Below, piece after piece: positions 34,736 through 45,700 of a stretch of 64,000 bases of DNA. A model generated the notes under the pieces. That model ran no database searches. It was not told the origin of the DNA and saw only the letters and a program-made list of their open reading frames with translations. Where the stretch lies: the NCBI GenBank assembly GCA_025024175.1, contig QCXZ01000086.1, forward strand, positions 15,466,245 through 15,530,244, written 5' to 3'. A program made the position numbers and the translations under genes. How positions within the stretch are numbered: position 1 is the first letter of the stretch; every line of letters begins with the position of its first letter. The DNA comes from Rhyzopertha dominica. Taxonomy: Eukaryota > Arthropoda > Insecta > Coleoptera > Bostrichidae.

Positions 34736-35640
34736 CAGCTGACTGGACGCAAACAAGTAGGAGCGTTGTCCAGTGCTGAACGACGACAACACCGTAGTTT
34801 GCTGTATGAATGCAATGGGTTCGTTTGTACTATCAGCCTTTATATTTCCGAGAAAACGGATTAAGAATGAGCTTATGGACAACGCCCCAATTGGCAGCAG
34901 AGCCTTTTGTCAGGAAAACGGTTAGACGTGTAGGAAGCTTTTTGTTCACAAAAGCGTCAAGAGAAAACAAAGTCCTGTTACTTCTGGATGGCCATAATAG
35001 CCACAAAAGCCTAGAAGCTTTAGAATATGCGAAGGAAAATGGTGTGGTATTGTTTTGCTTCCCCGCACATTGTACTCACCGTGTTCAACCACTGGATGTA
35101 GAATTCTTTGCACCTCTCCAGACCTACTATAGACAAGAAATTCATACATGGCTTAAACAAAATCCTGACAGATTTGTCACACATTTCCAAATTCCTGGTC
35201 TGTTCAATAAAGCTGATATAAAAGCTGCTACACCTGCAAATGCAGTACACGCTTTTGCTAAAACTGGAATATATCCGTTTAATGGCAACATCTATGAGGA
35301 GTGGATGTTCCAGCCCTCTTTAAGAACCGATAAACCACTCGGTAATCAAAACCAAGCCCTAGATGATCCAGAATAGGCACAGCAAAAAGAAAATTATCAC
35401 GAAAAGCAAAAAAGAATATTTTGTTTGAAGAAAATTAAGATATAAGTGACAATGATGAGATAGAAGACTTCGATGATGATGAAAGTGATTCATGTTGTTA
35501 CTGTACTGTAATGACTTATACTCCCGATCCAAAGCAAAAGAAGCTTGTATTTCATGTCAGAAGTGTCATTTATGCCGTCACTGTGAATGTACAGGTGTCG
35601 CAAAACGAATAAAACAATTTAACTGCGAACTTTGGCAATA
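34736..35640 (+). pseudogene. pogo-like DDE transposase C-terminal part plus PHD-type remnant
   Basis: The frame opens with TGRKQVGALSSAERRQH, and after shifts LMDNAPxW-like sequence leads to VLLLLDGHNSHKSLEALEYA and ENGVVLFCFPAHCTHRVQPL. The D of LLDGH and the D of QPLDV are the second and third acidic positions of the DDE_1 family. QTYYRQEIHTWLKQNPDRF and FAKTGIYPFNG complete the core, which is open to the TAG at 35374. A decayed CCYC...CHLCRHCECTGV stretch to 35640 is the usual PHD-like tail. The N-terminal DNA-binding domain and first D are missing. Confidence 0.75.
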
Positions 35641-35649
35641 CTTTTCATT

Positions 35650-36550
35650 TTTCAAATTTTTTATTATGTAAGTTGTTTCCTCGTTTAAAAATGTATGTTA
35701 TTAACCGCTTCACATTATCTGAATAATAAATATACCTCAAAATAATTTGAAAATTTAAGGGATTGTACTGCCTATAATGGCACACTGGTCTTGTTTTTTT
35801 GTTTTTAACGTTCCCCCACAAAATGTGGAGTGTATGGGATATTTGATGACAGTATCAAAGTTTATGTGAGTGCCTATTTAAATCATCCACTCAATATTTT
35901 TACAGTTATAGATAGGGTTGTACTAGGGTGTCAAAATTAAGTATGCCATCAAAGGCAGCTTTCCCCTAAGTACAAGTACAATTCGTTACCATAACATTCG
36001 AGCAAGTAGTCTTTCCAAAACGCCACGATTCTACTTTCCACATTTCTATGATTGCTTCCCTCTTCGCTATATGAAATAGTAAATGACTGTTCGAACGTTT
36101 TCAGGGTCAATAACCCTTCTACTGTGTAACACATCAGCTCAATAAAATATTGTAGGTATTTCTTAATGTAGCAATACACACCCAAGACCTCAAGTTCTTC
36201 TTTAAATTGCTTAAGACACGGTAAACACCTTCCAACTGCATAAAAACTTATAACATCTGGAAAAGAGATTTTAAAATATTAACAAGACGCTGCTACAAAT
36301 AATTAAAAGTTACCCTTTACCATCGATTCCTTCTTATCAAAATCATTTATTACTTTCCAATCAGCTAATATAATAAATGTTCCCTCCAGAAGAACATTTC
36401 TAATATCCATGTCATAGATGTTATTTGAAGCTGGTTCAATTTCATCTGAGCCATTAGATATTTTTGTACCAGAGTTTCTAATGCAAATGATACACATGAG
36501 AAAGAAGATAATTCTTATACAGACTGTGGTTTGTTAGACGATATACAGAA
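35650..36550. other. No gene recognised
   Basis: Two minus-strand frames of 64-78 codons (35949-36185 and 36303-36497) are open but match no family I know. Splice-like sites between them could make a remnant exon pair. Not supported further. Confidence 0.35.
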
Positions 36551-36559
36551 CGTTTGAAC

Positions 36560-37570
36560 AGAATGGTACTAAATCCATTTAGTCTTTTATGCAATATGGA
36601 CACAAATATGACTGGAGACTACAACTAAATTGTATGTAAATCTGTAGGTGGAAAAAGAATCAACTTTTCTCTAAGAGGGAGCTACTAAACTCGCTGGAAC
36701 GCAGCAGCATTGTTTTATAACGTAGGCAAAGAAAGCCATCGAATTATACACAAATCTTGGTGTAACAATAAAAGCTCATGTATAATTACACAAAAATATA
36801 TAAAGAAGATTTCCTAAAAGACAAAGTAAAAGAAAGTTAAAAAACAAAAGAGCACGAAAAGCAGAAAAACTCGAGGACAAGATGCTGACTACGGCGCTGT
36901 GTTGGACGAACATTTACAGGTAGCACAATTGGGTATAAGTACAGACGACATGGAAAATAAAAGTAAAGTACTGCTTTTATCGTCGAAAAGAAAAGACAGG
37001 TGAGGAAATTGAGGCATATCGAAGGCTACAGTCGGTCAGTCAAGTAATCCTCTATGGGTAGATATTAGGGCTAACCGATTAACTGCCTAATTCTTTGGAA
37101 AAATATTCCGCATGAGAGAAAATACTTCGCTAATACTGTTAAAAATATATTATACAGTTCTTTCCGTAGAAACGATACTACTCAGTTCGGAATAAAAAAA
37201 GAAACAAACACAAGTCCTGATGCTTTGATAGGAGATGATGCCCTTGTGGAAACTAAGTGTCCACTAGAGTCAAAAGAATCATAATCATAAAAGTCTACTG
37301 CATCGAAAAAGGTTCAATATCCTGTGTTTTATAGTGGACTCTATACGTTGAAATGCTACAACCCGTATTACTATCAAGTTGAGGATAGCTTAATGTAACC
37401 CAAAAAAAGTGTTATTTTATAATATGGACTGCCGATGAAGATTCTGTTGTCGAAGAAATTGAACGGGATTGTTCATTCTGGGAAAATTGCATGAAAGAAT
37501 AACTAATATTTTAACTGCCTTTTGTCAGAAATTGTTGACCCAAGATATCGTTGAAATCTACCCATAAGAA
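36560..37570 (+). pseudogene. YqaJ-like exonuclease-family remnant of an arthropod repeat protein
   Basis: In order on plus: VGGKRINFSLRGSY, NAAALFYNVGKESHRIIHKS, RGQDADYGA. After a gap come the nuclease-like pieces FANTVKNILYSSFRRNDTT, QFGIKKETN and SPDALIGDDALVETKCPLES. GLYTLKCYNPYYYQVE and, shifted, EIVDPRY end the region. The D...EIKCP...YYxQVQ pattern is that of the YqaJ/lambda-exonuclease fold (PD-(D/E)XK), here with T for I in ETKCP. Arthropod genomes hold many such genes, and I recall them linked to Mutator-like domains. At least six shifts or stops break it, and an internal piece before the SPDALIG motif is missing. Confidence 0.55.
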
Positions 37571-37844
37571 GAGACATTAAACCACAATAGTAAAAAAAAA
37601 CATATAAACATACACAGCGTTAAATATCTCAGCTCACTTTTGGTGTATACACTCATATTATCGTGCTTTAAATAGCCTAACAAATCACCTACACATTCGT
37701 TTTTCAAATGATAGCTTCCAGGTGGATTTTAAAGATAGATTATTTGGGAAGCCAATTTTTATTGACTATTACTGTGACAACTGACAAATTAATAAAGAAG
37801 TCTTAAAATCAGAAATGGTAATGTTAAACTTCGGATGCCGGAGG

Positions 37845-38033
37845 GGGGTACAAATGTACCCCAAATATTGTGTTTTCTGCGTATTTTCTGCATTTTGCTT
37901 AGTACTGTCTGGTGCTGCCAAGTAATCCTCTGTTTAACCTTAATTTATCAGTAAATATAACAAACAATATTTTTTTCCAATTTGTTTCTACATAAATTAA
38001 GTAATAATTAACTGGGGTACATATTGTACCCCC
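37845..38033. repeat. GGGGTAC...GTACCCC palindromes, piggyBac 1
   Basis: GGGGTACAAATGTACCCC at 37845-37862, GGGGTACATATTGTACCCC at about 38014-38032, and on the right side GGGGTACAAAACGTACCCC at 40091-40109. Each is a 7-bp inverted repeat with a 4-5 base spacer. They are probably sub-terminal transposase or regulatory sites. Confidence 0.75.
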
Positions 38034-38279
38034 TTCGTCGTCCGTGTGACATTTTTCATTAGTTGGAAATCGAAGCAGATAATGCAATTTCAGACAACAT
38101 AACCTCAGTTCGAATTGCACCGACTTGTGCCGATTGATTTGCGGGGCCGACCGACCGTTGCAGAAGGTCTTACACGCTAAACACACGTGTTTTACACGTG
38201 TTTGTGGTTTTAGTTAGTTTTATTCGAAGCGCGTAGTGAGATTATTGCTCTAGTTTTTTTGTAAGCTGGTGTTGCAATA

Positions 38280-39900
38280 TGTCGCGGAAAAGGAGGTGGA
38301 TTTATCTGAAGAGTCAGATCGTGTTTATTGCCTTACAATGGCTAGATGAAAGTGATGAGGGTGAGAATGTTATAGAAACAGATTCCGAGTGTTCAGAGTC
38401 AGAAGACAACGTAGAAACGCAAGATATCGATCCTGAGATTTTTTGAGGTATACTATTTTATATGTACTTTATTGAAATTTTACATAATATATATCTTGTT
38501 TTTAGACCGATGCCGAAGAAAATAATGAAGCTAATGATGACGATCCTGTATATGTATCGAAAAATGGATCGGTCTGGAGCAAAAATGCACCTAGACCTGC
38601 ACGAACGGAAACGCAAAAATATAATAAGAAAAACGCCAGGACTTACTTCCACATCACAAAACATTTCCTCCATATCTGACTGCTTCAAATTGTTTATTGA
38701 CGACGAAATAGTTCAAATTAATGTTTGAGTGCACTAATCAAACAGCTCAAGAATATTACGAATGCAACCGTAAGGACCCAAAAATCAAACGTCAATGGCA
38801 GCCTCTAGACTCTGTAGATCATAGCTGGGGGCACTAAAGGCAAACAGAGAACCTATTCACTTCCTTTGGACAAAAAAGTCACTTTTAGCAGGCAGTATTT
38901 CCTGCATCAATGCACGTGACAGATTTGTCAGTATTTTACGTTTCATACGATTCGATGATCTTACAACGAGAACAAATCGCAGAAAGTTGGATAAGTTGGC
39001 TGCTTTTAGAAATGTGTTTGAAAAAGTTTGTAGGGCACTGCAAAGAACACTATATACCCAACGCACACCTTACAGTTGACGAGCAACTAGTAGCTTTTAG
39101 AGGAAAGTGTCCTTTCCGAGTGTATATGAAATCGAAGCCCGCTAAATACGGAATCAAAATTTGGGCTCTTGTAGACAATGATTCAACTTATGCTCTAAAT
39201 CTTCAAGTATATGCGGGAAAGGTAGGAAATAAACCTGAAAAAGATCAGGGAAAAAGAGTTGTTCTCGATCTAGTTAAAGACCTTGAAGGTGGTTACGGAA
39301 TAACAACCGACAACTTTTTTACCAGTATTCCTCTAGCTAACGAACTTTGGGACAGAAAGCTAACCCTATGTGGAACCATGAGGAAGAACAAACAGGATAT
39401 TCCTCCAGTTCTTCTACCACATCCTTCAAAAGCAGAAAAATCTTCAGTTTTTGCATTTCAAGATAAATATACCTTAGTTTCATACGTTCCTGCTAAAAAT
39501 AAAGCCGTAATTCTTCTCAGCACTGAACACCATGATGACAAAATTACTGGAGAGGATACAGATTCCCAAACCAGAAATAATTCTTCATTACAATGAGACA
39601 AAAGGATCGGTGGACACCATGGACAAAATGGTAAACGAATATTCGGTAAAGAGATCGACCAAACGGTGGCCATTGGTTTTGTTTCAAAATACAATTCACA
39701 AACGTATATTAGATGCAATGTATAATTTTATAGGAACATTAGATCCAGGACCCAGTACAACAATCAACGATAATCAAAAATCTATGGGAAGGTGTGTACT
39801 GTGCCCTAGAAAATATGACAAGAAGAGCAGAAGTACATGTAGTAGATGCAAAAACTTTGTTTTTGTCCACCAAGAAAATAAAAATTCGCTCAAAATGTAA
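38280..39900 (+). pseudogene. piggyBac transposase (DDE_Tnp_1_7), frameshifted
   Basis: ATG at 38280 opens MSRKRRWIYL and an acidic stretch ending in a T6 run that throws the frame into a TGA. A probable intron (GTATAC...TTTTTAG, 38451-38506) follows. Then come DDDPVYVSKNGSVWSKN, further pieces in two frames, and the open frame 38910-39593 with LTVDEQLVAFRGKCPFRVYM (first catalytic D) and GGYGITTDNFFTSIPLANEL (second D). After another shift comes ETKGSVDTMDKMVNEYSVKR (third D), then a C-terminal RCVLCPRKYDKKSR cysteine-rich domain to 39900. All catalytic motifs are present but at least four frame breaks prevent a full product. Confidence 0.8.
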
Positions 39901-40156
39901 TTTATTGGATGGAGAACATTCTAATTAACTTGTTTTATGTTTAACATTTATTTTTACTTTTCTTGGTTATTTCTGTATCGAATATGCTATTAAACTTATA
40001 TCCGAAAATATATATTCGTTTTTTATTATATAAATATATGTAATAATAAAAATATAAAACATTTGAACGTTGTAAAACCGAAAAAAACGTTGGGGTACAA
40101 AACGTACCCCCTCCGGGATCTTTGCAGATCCACGACCCTCCGGCGTCCGAAGGTTA

Positions 40157-40440
40157 AAAAACTTACCAAAAACATTGAAATAAACTATGTCGAAATAGAA
40201 ATATTTGCCAATTATCTCAAAGCTATTGGAAGTTGCATTATCCCTAGAAGTTTTTCATCCTGCGAGCGTACTTTTGCGGCCATGCGTCGCATAAAAAAAT
40301 GGTTGAGAAGTAGTATGGCACAACAAAGATTTAGCAGCCTGGCAATAATAAAATTTCGAAAGTAGCTTAGCTGCAAAGCTAAACCCAGAAGATATTTTGA
40401 ATGAATTTGTCAAACGGGACAACAGAAAAATAACTTTAAA
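40157..40440 (+). pseudogene. hAT transposase C-terminal dimerisation region
   Basis: Immediately right of the piggyBac TTAA, the frame gives KKLTKNIEINYVEIEIFANY, SFSSCERTFAAMRRIKKWLR and SSMAQQRFSSLAIIKFRK, then TAG. A shifted frame adds LNPEDILNEFVKRDNRKI. The SxCERxFxxxRRIKxxLRxxM pattern is the conserved hAT dimerisation region. The frame left of the piggyBac (about 37700-37823) may be the upstream part of the same gene. Confidence 0.65.
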
Positions 40441-41320
40441 CTTTCATAATTCGGTTAAGTAATTTTCACAGTCTAAATTATATTTTACAATAAATCTTTC
40501 AGGGTTATTTTTGGTTAATACCTAAGGACCCGAGAAAATAACTTCTGAAATCAATATATATTTGAAAGTTATTTTTCATCAACTGTTAATTTCAAAATTA
40601 GCAATTAAATAATTTTTTTTAAATTTTTATGAATACGTAGTTTTTATTACCTATCGTGAATAATTGTTATTATTTCTACCCGAGGGACTTAAGCCCCCCC
40701 TATTATTATATTAGCATACGCATATGCATCAATAATGAACAAAAACGGACCCGAAATACGATAAATATAAATAATATTCTGAACCAAATAATTATTGTGA
40801 TTTCGATAACGATCTAAAGAGCCGAATTAAATATTAATGCGATGGCGACTGAAACTCGAGAAATACGACTAAGAAATTATATATAAATAGGAAAACACAA
40901 TTCGAACGCGACGCCCTTTCTAGAATCCGATTAAATGCAGTGGAAACACAATCAGTACTTATTAATCCAGGTGACATAAATGTTAACATCGAAGAATTTT
41001 TAGATCAAATAATGACCCAAACATGTTAGACCCAATGAAGTGTCAGAAGCACTCAAAATTATTGAACCCCCGGTGAAAGAACCCAAATTCAGAATTCTGC
41101 AAAATACTTCCAATACCGCACATAGTGCAAACACGCCAGAAATTCAACAATAGTAGTGACAAAATCACCATATGACGATTATCAAAAATATCAGTGCAGT
41201 TACTAAATTCTTGAAAGAATATTTACAAAACAAGACCAATTACATTTTAAATGCTAATTATTATTGGAAATTCCTAAAAGCAAATGTCACTAAATTTATA
41301 AATAATTGCGAACTACACTG
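40441..41320. other. No gene recognised
   Basis: A frame near 40920-41150 reads NAVETQSVLINPGDINVNIE with later stops. It resembles nothing I can name. No repeats seen. Confidence 0.4.
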
Positions 41321-41324
41321 AAAG

Positions 41325-42790
41325 TGTACATAATATTGATGAACACCAGTCATTAAATTTCTGTACATTATAATAATTATTCATTAATATTACGAATTTC
41401 CGTTCATTGGTCCAATGAATTGGCGTTCATTAACTTTCAATAAAATAAAACATTGGCCCAATGATTTAATTCAACGTGGCAATTCTTTCATCGTTTTCAA
41501 TGTATATGTCATCGGTCTGTGGCACTACATTGTCTCAATGACGTTATTACCAACTATTACTGGGTACATCATTATGATGTTCATATACATTGGACCAGTG
41601 TAACCGTAAATTATTTCGACGTATACGTACATTACATTATTGTATGGATAAATAAATGTGATATTTGTCTAGTCCTATATCGTTTGACCTCATCGGTGAT
41701 GGTAGTGGATGCGTAATCTTCACGTCGTTGAAGATTCGCGTGCGATCTAACAAGTCAAAACCCTCCTATTCCTTTTCAGTTTCTTCCTATTTAATTTATT
41801 TGTTTCGAACAAGACTTCGAATCGCAGTGGTGGAAGTGAAATTAATATAATAGATTGTGTGTAATAGATTGAATAAGTGAGTATCCCTACCGAGATACCT
41901 TCATAAAATGATTTGTTTCGCCTGCAAAAGGAATTTTGGGTCGCTAAGCACTCTCATCGGACATTTTCAAACGAAGCATGATATCGGCACTACTTTGCGC
42001 TCTACATGGTTATTTTGTTCCTACGGGCAAAATTGTAAAGAAGATGGAGTAGCTAAAGCAGAAATAACAAAATACATCATCAAAGATTCGCAGGAGTTTT
42101 TCTGATATCTAGCTAAATCCCATCAAAAGTTAGAAAATCATTTGAGGTTCCTCAAGTCGAAAAAAAATGCTATTCAGCCTTTTTATAATGAGTGATGGAA
42201 GTGATATCACGAAACCGGAGGATATTATAATGTACTTCAATGAAATTAGATTTAGTTTTACGAGTATACCCAGAGCAGTTGATATCTGCTACAAATCAAT
42301 GTATCTATTTAATCTGGACTTTGCAACTGAATCAAATATGTTATGAAGTTTCATTGAATTTCACTTGTATAATTTGAAAAAGACTAGTTTGTTCTCAAAA
42401 GTCCATATTATGTCCGAATACCTGAAAACGGAAAGTTAAAAATGAATGTTGTGTTCTCTCTTTATTGTGAGACAGGAAGATACGTATGTTGAGGTATGTA
42501 TAACTAAGTATAATAATGAAATTGTCCATTGAGACAATGAATGGGTACATTAATTTTGGTCCAACATACAGGTACATTGTTTCAATGAAACGGTACATTA
42601 ACTAGTGGTGAGTTCATTGATATTGTAGACAAAAATGAACCAATGTATAAGTTCATTGACCCAATGAAGCAATTCATAATATTAATGAATCGATTCATTG
42701 GAAACCAATGAAGTAATTCATTGAACCAATGAACTGATCACAGTTTGATGTACCGATTCATTATTCAATGAACGATAGTTTTGAGGGTAT
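41325..42790. mobile_element. Element with arrays of CATTGG/CCAATG palindromes at both ends
   Basis: From 41325 to 41605 and again from 42510 to 42775 the DNA is packed with variants of TTCATTGG(N)CCAATGAA. Examples are CATTGGTCCAATGAA at 41407, CATTGGCCCAATGA at 41451, TTCATTGACCCAATGAA at 42652 and TTCATTGAACCAATGAA at 42718. The interior (41640-42480) lacks them. Outermost sequence ACACTGAAAGTGTAC (41318) loosely mirrors ACCCTCAAAACTATC on the right. This looks like a DNA element whose sub-terminal regions are built from one short palindrome. No family is assigned. Confidence 0.5.
41908..42110 (+). pseudogene. C2H2 zinc-finger N-terminal fragment
   Basis: ATG at 41908 gives MICFACKRNFGSLSTLIGHF QTKHDI, one C2H2 finger (C-x2-C-x12-H-x4-H). 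A second cysteine pair in a degraded stretch follows, and the frame ends at TGA 42103. Such an N-terminal finger opens a widespread insect repeat-derived protein family. Other pieces of that family seem to lie at 43840-44935. Confidence 0.4.
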
Positions 42791-42806
42791 TGCTAGGATG
42801 GGTTAA

Positions 42807-43830
42807 GCTGTGGCCCCGATGGTGTTCCTCCTTATTTGTTGAGGAGGTGTGTTCACACCTTATCCTTGCCAATTCATTGCCTTTTTAATTCTTCGCTGAG
42901 TTTAAGTCATTAAGCATAGTTATATAATTCCAATATTTAAAAACGTTGGTGCTAAATCAGATGTATAGAATTACAGACCAAATAGCATTCTGTCAGCGAT
43001 TCCCAGCAACATGGATTTACAGTAGGCCGGTCAACCACTTCTAACTTGCTAAATTATCAGCAACACTTACTGGCCAGCATTGGACAAAAACTACAGGTTG
43101 ATTCCATTTATACCGATTTTTCTCGAGCTTTTGATAGGGTCAATCACGACCTGCTTTTGCATAAATTAAGATTTTTAGGGCATCTTTCTCGCATGGCTTC
43201 CTAGCTATCTTGTGGGTCGTAATCAGTCCGTCAAGTTTGGCGGACATGTGTCGGATTCCATTGTTGTCCACTCTGGTGTTCCCCACAATTTGCATTTGGG
43301 GCCAGTATTGTTTTCCTTATTCATTAATGATATTGGTGGATGCTTTAAATACTGCAGTTAGTTGTTGTTTGCAGATGACATGAAAATTTTCTTTCTATTG
43401 GAAACACAGAAGGTTGCCTGAAGCTTCAATGTGATATAGGTTTCTTGTGGGGTGGTCTAAGGATGATGCTATGTCCTTAAATATTACTAACTGCCATTGC
43501 ATCACCTTTGGCAGAAGGAGCAGATTGATACATTTTAATTACTCCATGAATAACTTGAGATTGAATCGCGCTAGTAAGATTAAGGATCTTAGCGTTATTT
43601 TTGATGAGCAGCTTACGTTCAGTTCCCATATTGATAAATTATATAGTAGGGCTTTCCGGATCCTGGGATGCATTTTGAGGAACGGGAGGCATTTGTCAAT
43701 TGGTTCATTAAGGAGAGTTTATATAGCATTTGTTCAATCACTATTGACAGTGTTGACCAGTCTGGTCGCCACATTATGCAGCTTATGTTTCAAAGCTGAA
43801 ATCTTTCAAAAAAAAAGTACATGAACTATG
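42807..43830 (+). pseudogene. Non-LTR retrotransposon (Jockey/CR1-like) reverse transcriptase remnant
   Basis: CGPDGVPPYLLRRCVHTLSL opens the RT fingers. After a decayed part come QQHGFTVGRSTTSNLLNYQQ and VDSIYTDFSRAFDRVNHDLL, the D-bearing RT motif. After a shift come SGVPHNLHLGPVLFSLFIND and LFADDMKIF, in place of the (F/Y)ADD active site. The open frame 43447-43824 gives the thumb region (LNRASKIKDLSVIFDEQLTF, RLxHIDKLYSRAFRILG). Four or more shifts and stops show it is dead. The endonuclease is missing, as expected for a 5'-truncated LINE. It separates the fragments at 41908 and 43840. Confidence 0.75.
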
Positions 43831-43839
43831 TTGCTTACC

Positions 43840-44935
43840 AGAAAGCGTATGTGGTAATAGATTATGTTAGATCTGAATTTTAAAAGCGTTATAAGAGCAT
43901 TTTATATATGTTTTAAGACAATTCATGTAATGAAAGCAAAATATCCCTTACCCAGTTCGCATGTGTGGCAACTATTTCAGAAGAGTGTTTATGACATTAG
44001 TACTTCTTCTGACATATTTATATCACACATTGTAGCTGTGGTGAAACAACTGAAATAGAGCGAAATTAATTTTTCTTCTTCCCTAATATAAAGTGGTCAT
44101 TTAATTTAATATCCCCAACAAATTTGTTTTTCATTTAGAATACATTCATTACGTTAATCATATTTTTACTTGCTCAAAGTCAGGCTGTCATGGATAATTT
44201 CAGAGAAATGATTGTTTTAGACGGCATTTAATGATGAAGCATGTCAAATCTCTTCAAATGCTTAATCAACCTACTGTAAAAGTGACCAGTCGGAAAAGTA
44301 TGTGGTATATCATTTAGAAAGTAAGACAGAAAGTACCCTTAATGGTGATTATGAACCAAATGAAAAAACTTCTACTAAGGAAAATAATCTAAACTTTTTA
44401 TGATGGAATGTCATTCTAGCTTTGAACAATTTGTTGCCCAGTTATATGGTAGCCTTTGCTTACCTCGTACTACCATTCAGATTAAAGTAAACATGACAAA
44501 CTCTTTTTCCCCGTTTTTCAAATATTATGAAAACAATTTGAGATCAGAATTCTTGTCTAAGGTTGTGTTCATTGCGTGTTTCAAGCTTTTAATTCGACAT
44601 TTCAACCATTTCTAACAGAATACAATAGAACTAAATATTTTGAAAATAGTAAGTATCTAATTGAACCTATCCCTAATACTGCAGGTTTGTCTCCAGAAAG
44701 CCGGAAAAAGAATTGGCAAACTTTATTTCGCTTAAAGAAAAAGTAGTTTATTTTGTTTCTTTCAAAAAGACTAAATTACTTCCAGGAGTATATACGAGTA
44801 CAACAGTTTTAAATTGTCAAAAGAACTTACTAAAAAATATTTCAGGGGTTTTATATAATATCCTTAATAGAAAATTGTGGGGAAATGTGCTACATAAAAA
44901 CAAAGCTATAAATATAAATATATTTGAGCTTTAAG
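43840..44935 (+). pseudogene. Insect repeat-protein fragments (SAMD3-like family, tentative)
   Basis: Frames give HVMKAKYPLPSSHVWQLFQK, then GDYEPNEKTSTKENNLNF with a shift, CHSSFEQFVAQLYGSLCLPR, FFKYYENNLRSEFLSKV and LPGVYTSTTVLNCQKNLLKN. I recall this series, in this order, from a large family in insects often labelled SAMD3-like, with a C2H2 finger at the N-terminus. Frames change at least four times. Function unknown, and it probably travels as a repeat. Confidence 0.35.
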
Positions 44936-45260
44936 AAAAGGTTTAATTATTGCAAGAAAATGTTAATTTCTTGAAAAAAAAATATTATTTGAGACAAACG
45001 AAAGCACTGTTAATTCAAAACATAACTTACCAGTGGTGCAAGCTTTGTTTACTTATTTCAAATAAAATATATCAATAAAAAATATTTCTTAATACAAATA
45101 AATACTTCGTTGCGTATATACAAACAAATAAATCGTTTTATGCGTGTAGACATTCACCAAGTAATATTTTTGAAAATGTTAATTTGGAACAATTGCGGTT
45201 TCGGTATTTCGGGTCGTCAAACTTTTTTATTAAACCAATAGGTATTACTCTCGGAATAGA

Positions 45261-45280
45261 TTATATCCTCCTGGGACCCA
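45261..45280 (+). repeat. Left inverted repeat of piggyBac 2
   Basis: Twenty bases identical to the reverse complement of 47815-47834. Confidence 0.95.
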
Positions 45281-45281
45281 C

Positions 45282-45700
45282 TGTCCATTTAAATGGACAA
45301 TCAGTTTTTCAATCTTAATATTCTTAATATATATTTTAGCGACTTAAAACCCACAAAACATTATATTGGACATGTAAGTGCTGCCATCTTCACATACTTT
45401 GCGTGAACGGAGCGCGAACACCTGTTCTTAAATTTGGTTTTTATAGTGGTGCAATGGCGGCGTTTCGTAATCTAACTTACGATGGTAAGTACGCCGTTTA
45501 TAATCACATAAATTGATTTTTTGTAAACAATTTATAACAAGTAGTGTGTAATTGATAGTTTAAATTACTTTTAGATCCAAAAATATTATTTTTATGCTTG
45601 TAAACAGTCTTAGAATGAATGGTCCATTTTAATGGACACTAGGTTGTTCTTCTCTAATTAAGCATGTTATTTGATAACCTATTATTCCAATTAAATGGAC
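45282..45700. repeat. AATGGAC palindromes, piggyBac 2
   Basis: TGTCCATTTAAATGGACA at 45282-45299 is a perfect 18-bp palindrome. GTCCATTTTAATGGAC lies at 45622-45637 and TCCAATTAAATGGAC at about 45686-45700. The last two are followed by RCTAGGT. The first intron contains the second and third, and a fourth lies on the right side (TGTCCACTAAAATGGACA, 47680-47697). Confidence 0.8.

Larger units (their letters stand above)
37824..40156 (+). mobile_element. piggyBac element 1, 2.33 kb, TTAA ends, decayed
   Basis: The left end TTAAACTTCGGATGCCGGAG (37824) mirrors the right end, whose reverse complement is TTAACCTTCGGACGCCGGAG (ending 40156). TTAA on both sides is the piggyBac target duplication. 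Sub-terminal palindromes GGGGTAC-N4/5-GTACCCC lie at both ends. The transposase inside is frameshifted, so the copy is inactive. Confidence 0.85.
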
